A stretch of DNA of 64,000 nt from positions 124,001 through 188,000 of the forward strand of contig JARBJD010000073.1 in NCBI GenBank assembly GCA_033064195.1, given 5' to 3'. The stretch comes from Blattamonas nauphoetae. Its lineage: Eukaryota; Preaxostyla; Oxymonadida. A program made the translations under genes and the position numbers. The notes under the pieces are model-generated. The model was not told the origin of the DNA and did no database searches. It saw only the letters and a list, made by a program, of their open reading frames with translations. Of the stretch, positions 1 to 10,300 are shown piece by piece (the first letter of the stretch is position 1; every line of letters starts with the position of its first letter).

Positions 1-1970
1 TCCCACTCACCCTCGTCGATCGGAAAAGAGAATGCGGTTCTCCACTCCTTGTTCTTTTCGAATTTGACAATTTGGGTGAGAGTGGTTGGAGTGAGTCTGT
101 GAGCTTTTCCGTCGAGTGTTCGGAGGGATTCAGTTCCAATCCAGATTGGAAGATCGACCAGCTTCAGTTTCAATTCGTCGTTCTGCGATTTCAGGGTTTT
201 TTTCTCCTCAAGCGCGGCTCTTTCGAGTTCATCATTTCGTCGTCGTTTGAGCCACAGTACTTCCACAGGGGAATCAGTCATTGATATCCCAGTTGAGATA
301 CCGAGGCAGAGAGGAGAAGGGATGTCGGTGAAGATCCCAGGCTGTTCCTCATCGTCCACAAACAGTCGGGCTTCTCTGGTCGACATGTTCACTCGAATCG
401 CTGCTGTCTGCCCAGCTCGATCGCATTTCTTGTTTGTCCCTTCTGGCTTGAATTCTTTCCCAGAATGCCACATGTCTCCCTCCCAGAGACCGAAGTCACC
501 ACCAATCCCACTTTGATAGGCTCCACAATGACCTCGTGTCGCACTGTCAAGAAGAGGAGGTCTGATGTAGCCAAGTGCTCAAAGGATGAGAAGAGAGAAG
601 AACATACTCACATGCCAATTTGTGTCGTTTCCTCTGATTTTGAGTTCCCACTCTCCCTCCTCGACCGGAAAAGTGAACACCGCTCTCCAATCGGTGTCCT
701 TTTCGAGATCGACAATTTGGGTGAGAGTGGTTGGAGTGAGTTTGTAAGCAGTTCGGTCGAATGTCTGAAGTGATTCTGTTCCAACCCAAATCGGGACATC
801 GGCAATTTGAAGCTTCAAATCGTCGTTTTCTGATTGCAGAGTATTCTTCTCCTCAAACATTGCTTGTTCAAGTTCCTCTCTCAGTCTCTTTACTTCAGTT
901 GACATCATCTCTCTTTCGTGTTGCGTCTGGACTTTTTGTTCCTCAGCTTGTTTTTGTTCGTCCTCAGCCATCCGCAGCTCTTCTTCCACTTTTCGAATCG
1001 TCTCTTCTGCCTTTCTGCTTTCTTCTTCCATCATCTCTCGCTCCGCTTCTGCTTTCTTTCTGTCCCGATTTGCCTTTATCTTCATCTCCTCTGCCCTCTT
1101 CTTTCGTTCTCTCGATTCCTTCAGATAGTTCTCGGCGTCATGTTTTTCAACCTGAAGATGGTGGATTCTTGTTTCAGCTTCTCTTCGAGCAATTTCAGCT
1201 GCCTTCTCCTGCTCCTTCAGTCTTTCCACTCCTTCTTCCAACTCTTCAATCGTCGTGTCCTTAACCATCACTTCTTCCGAATCGAGGTTTGGTTGTTCTG
1301 AATGACTGATTTCATCATTCTCAAGTTCTTGCTGCATGTTCAGGCCATCTCGCATTCGGTCAGATCCCTCCTCTGGACTTGAATGTCTGCGTCGACGGCG
1401 GTTTCGTCTGTGTCGTTTTTGGGATACAGACGAGTTTGAAGATGTTGAATGAGAGTTGTGCTGCCTTGCGTGGGTTTTATTCAACTTCCGACCTCGACGA
1501 TGTCTGGATCGACTGGCAGATGTACTTGACGAATCTCGAGAGTTACTTTCTTCATTTTCATGGCTTCGATCAGAACCATTTCGATGGTGGAGATTGGCTG
1601 AACTCCGTGAAGAATGTTCTTCCTTTCTTCGCTTTCGATTCAATTTTCGTTGTCGTCGTCGGTTGTCATTTTCTGTTTTGGATGACGAGGTGTTTCCATC
1701 CCTTCTTGACAATTCACTTCCACTTTCAGCCCTCTGCCGTTTCGTTTTTACAATCGGTGGGTTGGCTTCTGTTGACGATGTTTGTTGATGTGAGGGAGAG
1801 GAAGATGATAACGGCGACTTTGAAGAAGAAGGGAGCTGAACAATTTGATCATCCGAAAGTGATGGAATCGAATGTATCTGAGACGGAACCAGGCTGGAAA
1901 CTACAGTGGGATCCTCTTCAGTCAATCGGGGTTGGCTGGGAGAGGATGAATTCTGAGATGAATGATCCAT
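1..1970 (-). CDS. Coiled-coil protein with tandem SPRY-like domains, partial at left edge
   Basis: I chose the start at 1970 (MDHSSQNSSS); the frame is open further upstream, but that part matches the tail of a different gene family. The first ~230 residues are low-complexity and rich in Ser, Arg, His and Asn. About 110 residues of strongly charged heptad-like sequence follow (many EEM, KKAEAE, EELRMAEDE stretches), predicted as a coiled coil. After it come SPRY-like modules: one has PIWVGTESLQTF, LTPTTLTQIVDLEK and FTFPVEEGEWELKI, then, past a 30-base intron, CGAYQSGIGGDFGLWEGDMW and REARLFVDDEEQPGIF. A second coiled-coil linker and a second module (LTPTTLTQIVKFEK) run off the window. From memory this module is common in Blattamonas proteins. 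Cytosolic scaffold or adaptor is an inference. There is no kinase domain in the visible part. Confidence 0.8.
578..607 (-). other. 30-base intron in the SPRY-like gene
   Basis: On the minus strand the exon ends ...TGG CAT GTG A, the donor is GTATGT and the acceptor is TTTGAG. Splicing yields NWHVTLGYIRPPLLDSATRG, which runs into the rest of the SPRY-like module; other donor and acceptor choices meet a stop or lose the frame. At 30 bases it is among the shortest spliceosomal introns plausible in a protist, and it matches the 31-base intron of the kinase gene at 21480-21510. Confidence 0.75.
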
Positions 1971-2144
1971 CGTGAGTGATCTTTGATCAGCCCATAACAT
2001 AACACAATTTGTCCATTTCACAAAAGTGAAGAATGGGAGACGGCCTTTGGGTGGAGACGAGTCCATTCCCAAATAATTCATGATTTCGAATGAATAGTTC
2101 CTCACAAACTCTCCATATTGCGACGATTCAATGCGAAGTTGCGT
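1971..2144 (-). pseudogene. C-terminal tail of the broken armadillo-like family gene
   Basis: On the minus strand this reads QTQLRIESSQYGEFVRNY then SFEIMNYLGMD. It aligns with the tail of the plus-strand relative (IVNCCYSISILLGSNLEQR at 6597-6653) and, from memory, with family tails of the form VASSIRxNNxxGMNLP. The upstream part of the same gene lies beyond the 2-kb transposon, starting at 4170. The tail happens to be in frame with the next gene, which explains the extra open frame before 1970. Confidence 0.6.
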
Positions 2145-2439
2145 TTGATCGACGGTTAAGTATAGGCGCAGATCCGATTTTCGCTACGCGCAGATCCACT
2201 TTTTTGGATACGCGCAGATCCAAATGGATACGCGCAGATCCAAAAGGATCGTTGATTGTTTCGTGTCAACCCTTCCCAATTCATGTTATTCTACTCTGAC
2301 AGCTCACAATTCATTTTGACTCTCATTATTTTGTCACAAATCTGAATCTGTCACGTCGTCATTCGAGAATGTTGATCATCCCATTCTTCGATTTTGGGTA
2401 TTTTTGTCTGCATATCTCACACACTGACCATACTTTCCC

Positions 2440-3000
2440 CCTATCTAACGCATGGGTCACACTTCAGGCTGTTCTTCGTCTTCATGATTGGCATCCTTAT
2501 CCTCTTCAACGTCAGCTCTGTCTCAGACTATCTCCGCAAGGATCAACACCCTTCTCTTCCTTTCCTCTGCTCGCGCATCACAAGCACATTTCTATCCATC
2601 CAAATCGTCATTAACTCCTCATGATGGAGACTGACTGTTTTTCATGCGATCGCTGACGTCTTCTCTGGAGTATTCCTGCTCGTCGCTTTCATTCTCACAA
2701 GTAACTTCGTTCCAATCACTCAGACACCTGACTAGTTCATCATCTCCCGCGCCACCTCCTCGATCCTCGTCACGATCCTACTCAGCTTAACTTGGGTGGT
2801 CTCAGTCTGACATCAACAACATATCATCCAAATGACCAGCACTTTCGTGCAACCCAGGAAGATTCCCGGATACATTGTGATCGTGCTCGTTACATCTGTG
2901 TTCGTTAGGAATCTGCTCTCCCGCTGGTGGACGGTCGTCATTGACATGAAAATGAAGCAGACGCTGCGGAACATGGTTAACAACCATTATCATCAACCTT
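2440..3000 (+). pseudogene. Possible captured host fragment inside the Mutator-like element
   Basis: Compared with the AT-rich remainder of the element, this stretch has host-like codon composition and reads as successive hydrophobic segments, for example VFMIGILILFNVSS, DVFSGVFLLVAFILTSNF, SILVTILLSLTWVV and IPGYIVIVLVTSVFV, broken by in-frame stops. That is what a decayed piece of a multi-pass membrane protein would look like. MULEs are known to capture gene fragments (Pack-MULEs). No donor gene is present in the window, so capture is an inference. Confidence 0.35.
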
Positions 3001-3183
3001 TCTCCTCAACACATTGTTGTGTTGTTTTTTCGTTCTCTCTTCAATGTGATGCCTTTCGGACCTGGGAACGACCGGAAAATGCAAATCATTCGTCATCAGT
3101 GCGCAGTCAATCTTACTCGGTGTTCTTTCGATCTGTGAATACATCTAAAGGCCCTACCCACGCGATCAGGACTCATGAACTCA

Positions 3184-3659
3184 TAGTGGTCGGATAAACC
3201 CGTTAACTCCGATAAACCCGTTTCGAACATACCCCATTTCACATTGATCATCTCTTTCACACGACTCATCTGTTATGCCTGTAAGAAAAGCCTTGTGAGA
3301 ATTCTGGAAGGAATTGTGACTCTTTCAGAGATTGGATCAAAGACAATGGGTCTATTCAAATGGATAAAATGCCAATGACGACACAGCGCAAGTTATTCTG
3401 ACCATGAAAAGCTCAAATCGCAACACATGATCCCTCTAGTTCTCGGAAATAGATTTGTTCAATTTCGTTCAAAAAACAACGTTCACTTTTCACTTTCCAT
3501 TTCACAATTATTCTTTCATGAAGAACTCTAGTTTTGAAAATAATGAGAAAAAGCATGAAAGTGAAGTGGAAGGATGATTTTGGTGAAGAGGGGAGACTGA
3601 TTTGTCCCTGTGGAAGGGTTAACGGGTTTATCCGCTCTAACGGGTTTGTCCGGGTACTA
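3184..3659. mobile_element. TNA-target small inverted-repeat element (476 bp) nested in the Mutator-like element
   Basis: The left end TAGTGGTCGGATAAACCCG and right end CGGGTTTGTCCGGGTACTA are inverted relatives, each followed internally by a second AAACCCG copy. The flanks are TCA on both sides (3181-3183 and 3660-3662). It belongs with the elements at 28208, 37599, 37623 and 63208 that share the TAGT start, the AAACC(C/G)G subterminal repeats and a three-base TNA target. It has no coding capacity. Confidence 0.75.
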
Positions 3660-4169
3660 TCACGCCTGAAACTCACCTCATCACTCAGCCACATTTCTCC
3701 TTTCCAAATCTCCCAATCGACAATTTCGCCCGCCTTTCCCCTCTTTTCGAACGTTATGATGCCATAGAAGTGCAGATATTGTCAATTTTTGCATCACAAA
3801 TTTTGAAGGCACTGACCCTCCGCAACCCTTGCCCTATGTCACTAGAGTCAGGCTATTGAACGCAAACATGAATTCAACAAGAATTCTCTTTTTGTCCACC
3901 ACAAATACATCTAGAAATGCCACACGAGGACACCCACACTTGTGGGAACCACTCTGCTCACTTCATCGGCTATTTTCATTCACTTTATTCTTCCTAAATC
4001 AGGTTAAGAGAAACGAAGTCAATGGTGAAGTTTTTGGAGACAAAAATAAGATACATTCTCAAAAAGAACCACAAGAGATTTAGATCTGCGTGTATCCCAA
4101 TGGATCTGCGCGTATCCGATTTTTCAGATCTGCGCGTAGCGAAAATCGGATCTGCGCCTATACTTAACC

Positions 4170-4569
4170 TTGATCGACCCTTTCCTGAAACCCTTCATGT
4201 TCCTGTGTTTGCAACAATAATCTCCCTCTGCGTGCAGTTTCGGTTCCGTTGGTCTTCCATCTGTGGATATTTTCCGACATAGGGTAGATGATGAACTGAT
4301 GGGTGTATTCGCGTTCCACTTTTGAGAGAAGTGACTGGAAGACCATTGGGATGCGAGAAGATCAAGTGAAATCCAGGGTTGGTTGGTAGAAGGCCCTTTG
4401 TTTAAAGATCGGTCAGAAATAGCAATATCTGTTCTCAATCAGGCTGCCATGACAGATGGAAATGATTCCGACTAATCTGGACGAGAACTGGTTCTATCAG
4501 AATCACCACCTCATGGAGAACAACATCTCGAATTGATTCAGGGTCCAGGCCTGAAGTGGTGGAAAGGGA
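4170..4569 (-). pseudogene. Broken middle and C-terminal part of an armadillo-like family gene
   Basis: The minus strand reads DPESIRDVVLHEVVILIEP, then in shifted frames FYQPTLDF, MVFQSLLSKVEREYTHQF and WKTNGTETARRGRLLLQTQE followed by HEGFQERVDQ. These match, in order, the plus-strand relative at 5556-6581 (HREMVFQKVLLPSSHF, HLPTLEFVLTSPI, WKALGPEAIQSWDRMMQALF then SEGFEDTTEQM). At least two frame changes separate the pieces. The gene runs straight into the transposon at 4169 and its tail resumes at 2144. The copy is not functional. Confidence 0.6.
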
Positions 4570-5232
4570 TCGAAAAGTGTCGGTGGAGGTGAGCCTCATG
4601 TGATCGATGTTCAGACGACTCATATTCGGCAGCGAGTGAAAGAAATGACACGAAACCTCAGAAATCCCGTTCCCAGCAAGCAAAAGTGTGTGCAACTGCC
4701 GAAACTGCGACACAGGCAGGGGCACAGAGGTCAGCCTGTGCGACGCAAGTGACAGACGCTCCAGAGCACAGAGAACTGCTCCATGATGCATCCCTGTCCC
4801 AGTTTTCTCATATATCATCGAATTGCTCAGTGGATCCACAATTTCAAGAGACAACTCAACTTTTAGGGACATCGCCGGATCATATGGGAATGACGTCAAC
4901 TTTTTGTGTGTTTGGATCAGGTGAGTCAGAGTGGGGAGACGGAACAGCTCATTTGGAACTTCCTTAATCTTGTTGAATCCAAAATTCACTTTCACAAGCG
5001 ATGTCAGCTGAGAGATCGACGATGGAATGATCGCGAGCAAGTTGAACGAAACATCCAACGTCTGCAAGTTTGGAAGTGTGAACAATCCATCCGAGAGATC
5101 GGTCAGCAAATTGTGAATGAGTTGGGGGCACGTCAGGGTGGGTGTGAACAATAATGTTGGAAGTGTTGAAATCAGAGCGTCTTCCAGGGTCACTCTCTTC
5201 CCTCCAATTTGATCATGGCGGTTCGATTGGGA
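4570..5232 (-). pseudogene. Leucine-rich-repeat fragment embedded in the broken gene
   Basis: This open frame of about 220 codons has no ATG near its start (it opens RHDQIGGKRVTLEDALIS) and contains five or six LRR units: LQTLDVSFNLLAIIPSSI, LVKVNFGFNKIKEVPNEL, LTHLIQTHKKLTSFP, LERLSLASHRLTSVP and LHTLLLAGNGISEV. It then passes in frame into the unrelated DPESIRDVVLHEV segment. It lies between two non-identical copies of the family motif (GVVLHEVLIPIEP upstream, DVVLHEVVILIEP downstream). It may be the remnant of an LRR protein fused or recombined into the family gene; a real LRR fusion gene with missed introns is less likely but possible. Confidence 0.5.
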
Positions 5233-5593
5233 TCAACACTTCATGCAGCACCACACCCCGGGGAGATTGAGGGTCAGTGTCGGAATTGGAGGAGAGAGAC
5301 TGAAATTCATGTTCTGAGGTGAGCCGGACGGCAAAACTGAAAATCCAGATAACGTCATTCATGATGTCCGTATCATCGATTTTAGAAAGATCTCGCAGGT
5401 GCGGTGTCGAAATAATTCTGTAAATGACTTTGGAGGAGACAACGGCCAGCCTGTCTGAAGTTGAACAAAAACAGAGATAATCACGAACGAATGTCAGAGC
5501 ATTCCTGACAATCGATGGATGGGACGATGAACGACACAAGTGAGAAGTGTGAGTAATGGGCATGATCGAAATGTCAACAGAAATGCAAATCAA
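5213..5593 (-). pseudogene. N-terminal-half fragment of the armadillo-like family
   Basis: The reading frame of 126 codons includes HLCRSSSHPSIVRNALTFVR, CSTSDRLAVVSSKVIYRI, IFSFAVRLTSEHEFQSL and GVVLHEVLIPIEP. The plus-strand relative has the same order (STVIEAVLSFLTSILVCSP, LAVRLRLVESDLIAAVFATV, HREMVFQKVLLPSSHF). It lacks the family N-terminus and ends just before the LRR segment. Its 5' end overlaps the start of the divergent plus-strand relative, so the two form a head-to-head pair. Confidence 0.5.
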
Positions 5594-6581
5594 TCGCCCT
5601 CATCAGTGGATCTCACAGAACTCTCTTCCATCTTCCACCTCAAATACCGATCGGATAATCATCCCAGAAAGTGAGCCCTTCCTGAATTTTGATTCACTCT
5701 CTGAGCTGACTTTCGAGGACAAATCAGCCGTCTACAATTCGCTTGTAGCCCTCGTTCAAGCCAAATACCCATTTAACGATGCTCTTCAAGAAAGAGCTGT
5801 CCGATTTCTGAACGACCTCGAACCTGAGTGGGGCGAACAAGATCTTGCTGCCAGACTCGTGTCTGACCTCGTTTCCTCTTCAGCCGGATCGTCTTCTGGA
5901 TTTATAGAGTCCATTCTCACTCTTCTGTCATCTCTCCACTCAACTGTAATTGAAGCTGTGCTGTCATTCCTAACTTCCATTCTCGTCTGTTCACCACTTG
6001 CAGTTCGACTTCGTCTCGTGGAATCAGATCTCATCGCCGCTGTCTTTGCGACTGTCCAACCTCGTTTCCTTCAGATTTCTGGAAATGAGACGATATTCAA
6101 GCGATTAATCGAAACCATCACACAAGGCGTGAATCTCGCCTTGCCTGCATTTCAGAACGACATCAGCATCACAAAAGTAGTCGACCCATTCAACCATCGT
6201 GAAATGGTCTTTCAGAAGGTCCTTCTTCCTTCCTCTCATTTCATCTCTTTTCTGATCTCGAATCGGCACATCCTCGAGGAAGTATTATTCGGTTCCTTGA
6301 TGACTCTTTTGAGTGCGCTCCTTCGAATAGGTCCGTTTCACCTCCCAACGTTGGAATTTGTCCTCACATCTCCGATTACAACGTCTTTCTCAGGCTGTTT
6401 CTCAATCGTCGAAAACACACATCTTCTTTGGAGCATTTTCTACGACAGCGACTTATTGTTCAGAGATTGGAAGGCACTCGGCCCAGAAGCGATCCAATCT
6501 TGGGACCGGATGATGCAAGCTCTGTTTTCGGAAGGATTCGAAGATACCACCGAACAGATGGTAAAGCACGATGAAGACTGA
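5556..6581 (+). CDS. Armadillo-like helical protein, lineage-specific expanded family
   Basis: The protein has 341 residues. I took the first ATG (5556); two more lie within nine codons. After a short polar leader comes SEPFLNFDSLSELTFEDKS, the family's N-terminal hallmark as I recall it, then helical segments rich in Leu and Val (AVYNSLVALVQAKYPF, IESILTLLSSLHSTVIEAVL, LLSALLRIGPFHLPTLEFVL). No catalytic motif is seen and the function is unknown; an ARM/HEAT-like scaffold is an inference. Homology continues beyond the TGA at 6579-6581 for 24 more codons (LFNAAIVNCCYSISILLGSN...) up to a second stop at 6654-6656, so this copy probably lost its last residues by a nonsense change. The divergent upstream neighbour is a decayed copy of the same family. 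Confidence 0.75.
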   Translation: MGMIEMSTEMQINRPHQWISQNSLPSSTSNTDRIIIPESEPFLNFDSLSELTFEDKSAVYNSLVALVQAKYPFNDALQERAVRFLNDLEPEWGEQDLAARLVSDLVSSSAGSSSGFIESILTLLSSLHSTVIEAVLSFLTSILVCSPLAVRLRLVESDLIAAVFATVQPRFLQISGNETIFKRLIETITQGVNLALPAFQNDISITKVVDPFNHREMVFQKVLLPSSHFISFLISNRHILEEVLFGSLMTLLSALLRIGPFHLPTLEFVLTSPITTSFSGCFSIVENTHLLWSIFYDSDLLFRDWKALGPEAIQSWDRMMQALFSEGFEDTTEQMVKHDED

Positions 6582-6656
6582 CTTTTTAATGCGGCAATTG
6601 TGAACTGTTGTTATTCAATCTCCATTTTGCTCGGATCAAACTTAGAACAACGCTGA

Positions 6657-7379
6657 ATACGAACCACTTAAATCGACTCTGACAACAAGAACTTTCCTTC
6701 ATCCTTCATCAATCTCCTCAGAACAGCCTTACGTGATTGCATGTGTGGTTTCCCTTGATTAGTCACCAAAAGTTCTGACAGTTCACGCTCCTCGAGTAAG
6801 CTCTCTTTCTTCTTTTCATAGACAACGAATAAATGTGGGAAGGAGATGAGATGTGAAAGCAAACCAAAAATCGGGACAGATGTGCAGGAAGTGACAAACC
6901 AAAAAAATGTGAGAATGACAAATCATACAACAGAACAGATGGAGAGAAAATGAAAAGACTGGTTCAATATTCCTGTCTGAAGGAGGCGAGTAGAAAAGCC
7001 AGACGAAACTGTCGGTCGGATGGCGGACAAAACAGAATTGCCAACAAAAGAAACTGTAAATCTCGATTCCGCACGACGACATGACGTGAAGGCAGAAACG
7101 CGAGAACAATGATGGCTTAACTAAAGATGGTGAGGACGTGCACTTGTGGGTAGTGACGAATGATGAGATGGTGTCGTGGAGGAGAGTCGAAGAACTCAAA
7201 CTGCATGAAGAGAAACATGAATGCCTTGTCTTCGTTGAGAATGAAGCTGTGATGTGTTGACGGGACTGGAGTTTGACGAGAAGGATGGTTGGTGTTGATT
7301 GAGTTATGGAAGGAAGAAAAGAAGACATGAAAGAAAAACGATGGTGAGTGTGTGAGGTGATGTAGTGGAGTGGAGTGAT
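6657..7379. other. Intergenic stretch; its right part is a duplicated 3' flank
   Basis: I see no supported gene here; the small frames on either strand are poor in coding character. From about 6830 to 7379 the sequence is related to the flank beyond the end of gene B (12330-12960): shared runs include CAAACCAAAAA, CAGAACAGATxGAGAGA, GAGTGTCGTGGAG-like text and the GTGGAGTGGAGTG run just before the stop codon. Confidence 0.6.
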
Positions 7380-10300
7380 TCAACACTGTGCAAGAGCGTT
7401 TGGATTCACTGAAATGTCAGTAGGAATGAATGCGAGTGTGCTTTCGATGGTTTCCAAGTCAGGTCGGTCAACTGGTTCCAGACACAGACACTGCGAGATC
7501 AGTTCGCGCATCTCTTTGTTCGAAACAAGTTCCAGCTTTGGCTGAACTCCTGTCACAATCTGTCGAGAAGCATTCACCGCATCGTGCTCAGCGAACGGCA
7601 CACAACCAGTCTCCATTTCCCACAAGATCAGGCCAAGACTAAAAACTGCCCCGTGGACAGAGTTCAAGTGTGGCTTGTTCGCAATCACTTCGGGTGCAAA
7701 CCAACGCACTCCTTCGTTCACTGGTTCGGTGAACTGAGGTGCTGCCTGTTTCGATTCGTTCGTCCCCACTGCTGGTTCACGTTCTTGCTGAGTGTGTTCA
7801 GTTTTCGTTTGCTTTTGAGTGAAGGCGGAAAGAGGTGGGTGAGGTGTCACGTCGAGATTCAGTTTCAAGCACACATTCTCTTTCGAATCGAACAGAATGT
7901 TGTGAGCAGTCAGTGCTCGAAGGATCGCAGCTTCTCTGTCTTTCTTCAACACTCCCTTCAATCCTGAAACAAGTTGCTGTTGAGCCTGTCGAACACGAAC
8001 ATCCCATTTCTTCTCCGAGTGAAGCGCATTGTACAGTGTTCGATCTTTCGACACAATTGCTGTCTTCTTCAGATCTCCACTGCACACCAACACTTCTTCC
8101 ACATTCTGAAAACCAATCATGTCATCAGACGGTTCGGGCTCTTCCTTCTGTTTGGTTGCTTCGTGCGATTCAGATGACGAAAAGGTTTGAAGTGAATTCA
8201 CTCCGATTCGGTTGTCTGTCACAATCTCCACTTTTTCGTCTTCCATCGCAAGTGGAACTGAATCAGTCATTTCTGTTTCTTTCTGTTCATTCTTCCGAAG
8301 TCTTCGTCGTCGACAGCACACAATCACAACAACAATCACAATCACAAACAAGATGCAGAGAGAGATCACGAGAGGAAGCCACCACTTCATTATCTCTTTC
8401 ATTGCGAACGATCGCCTCTCCACTGCGTTCTTTTGAACCACAAACGATGTCGATGAAATCTCGCCTTCCCCAAACCCCAGACGAGCACGCCATTCCAAAG
8501 AATCGTCCAACGATGATAGCGACGAGAGAGGAAGAGAAAAAACGATTGTCGTGTCGTTGAAATTGCTTGTTGAATCCTGAGTGAGCGGAAACTGTTTCGG
8601 CTGTCCAACAGTTCCATCCTTCTTCTTCTCAAACACTTCCAGCAACAGTGAGCAAGGAATCAGTGTTGTTCCATCGATCGTCAAAATGAATGCCTTTTCC
8701 TTCTTGTTCAGTTTGCTCGTCGACGATGACGAGAGCGTTGGGATGAAGAACGAAGCGTTGACATTCGCTTCGTCGCCACTCAACAAACAGTCGTCGTGCG
8801 ACAGCCAAAGATGAGGATGTGTCTCCGACGAGCCATCTCCTCCATTCAGACTCCCAACCTCAATCTTTCCCTCTTCTGAGCACCGAATGTTGTGGTGAAG
8901 AGATGGGAACGAAGAGGAGTGTGGATTGTTATTGGCGAAGATGGTTCCTTGAAGAGTCAGGTTCCCTCCCTTCATGTTGATCGCTCCAGACGACAGATGG
9001 GCAGTTGGGTTGACGTGATCGCGGTTGTCGAGTTCACCAGGGTGAGTACGCCAGTTTCCCACTCACACAAATCAGTGCTTGATTCAATGTTGCTGCTGGT
9101 TGGTGTTCCTTTCGGTCCAACGAGTGAACACAGCTCGATCGTCAAGTCACCTCCAACCATTCGAATGAAGATCAGCCAAGCAGAGTCGGAGAGAGCAATG
9201 TCAACTTGATGCATCCAAAGGCGACCTCCACAAACATCAACCATTCCCTCTCCTTTCAACACCGACGATGACAACGATAAAAACACAAACAGTTCCGGTT
9301 TTGTCGATGGTCCAGATTCAATCACAACTTCATGTTGAGACGAGATCTTCACTTGCTCTGTCTGCGTTGTGTTGTGGAGAATCGAAATCGAGAATGTCGT
9401 AATCTCAACTCCTTGCACAATCTTCCATCCATCTTCAATCGTCGAGCATGGTCGTACTCGATCTCCACAGAACAAACTCGATTCTGACGACGACCCAGAA
9501 TCAACAAAAATTACGATGTCAGCAGGAAGTGAGACAGTCGTGTTGGTGATGGATGAATCGAATAATATTGTCCCGTCTCCTTCGTCCATCGTTTCAATCG
9601 ATGTGATTTCGTATTGTTTTCTGTGTTGGAGAGTTGTTGGCCATCCAATTTGCAGCTCTGATGATCTCGCTTCTGTTTCTGAGGTGACTGTTGCGATGAA
9701 GGAGAGCGAGTCGTTCAGAGTGACGTTCAGGGAGTTCCCAACAATCAGGTTTGTTCCTGTCAGCACAACAAAGCAGCCTGTGTGCAGATTGTTTGAGAAC
9801 AAGAACTCCAAATTTGTGATTTTTGGAGATGGCGGTTCTGCTGGTGTGGTGAACGTGATCCTGTCCGAGAGTGTCACTTCTTCATCTGTTTGTTCATCTT
9901 TTGGAAGAAACATCACCTTCGTCACTTCATATTCTGTTTCCCATTCCAGTCTTCCTTCTGCTGTCGATGGATGAAGAGGTGCTGTTCCTGTCAGAGTTGC
10001 CGTGGTTGAGCGAGCGAGTGCGATGTTCCATTCATTCCCTTCTCTCTCAACCTCCATCCAATAATTCCCTTCCCCGAAGCTGACTCCTTTCACAACAATC
10101 TCTGTCGTGTTACTATCTTTCAGCGCGGCGTCAACCGTCCGAACTGTTGGCGGCGGGAAATGAGACAGTGTCGATTTGCGATGTTCGTACGGGGCTTCGG
10201 GCAGAATCCCATTCTGTCCGGACGATACTACGACTGTTCCAACACTTGAATTTGTTCGTTCATTGCCGAACACGACATGGACGAGTCGAGGAACATTCGA

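Larger units (their letters stand above)
2154..4169. mobile_element. Mutator-like non-autonomous DNA transposon (2,016 bp) with 9-bp target duplication
   Basis: The ends are inverted copies: the left begins GGTTAAGTATAGGCGCAGAT and the right ends with its reverse complement. Inside each end the unit GCGCAGATCC / ACGCGCAGATC recurs three or four times, giving terminal repeats of about 85-95 bases. TTGATCGAC directly abuts both ends (2145-2153 and 4170-4178). A 9-base target duplication with long terminal repeats is typical of MULEs. No transposase frame is visible, so it is non-autonomous. It sits in the 3' part of a broken host gene whose homology resumes on the far side. A smaller element (3184-3659) is nested within it. 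Confidence 0.9.

Noticed and set aside
6816-7386. Minus-strand frames of 89-170 codons upstream of gene A's stop
   Set aside because: Composition is Phe/Ser/His-rich as expected from a pyrimidine-rich flank, frames are not conserved in the duplicated flank at 12289-12967, and no motif is seen.
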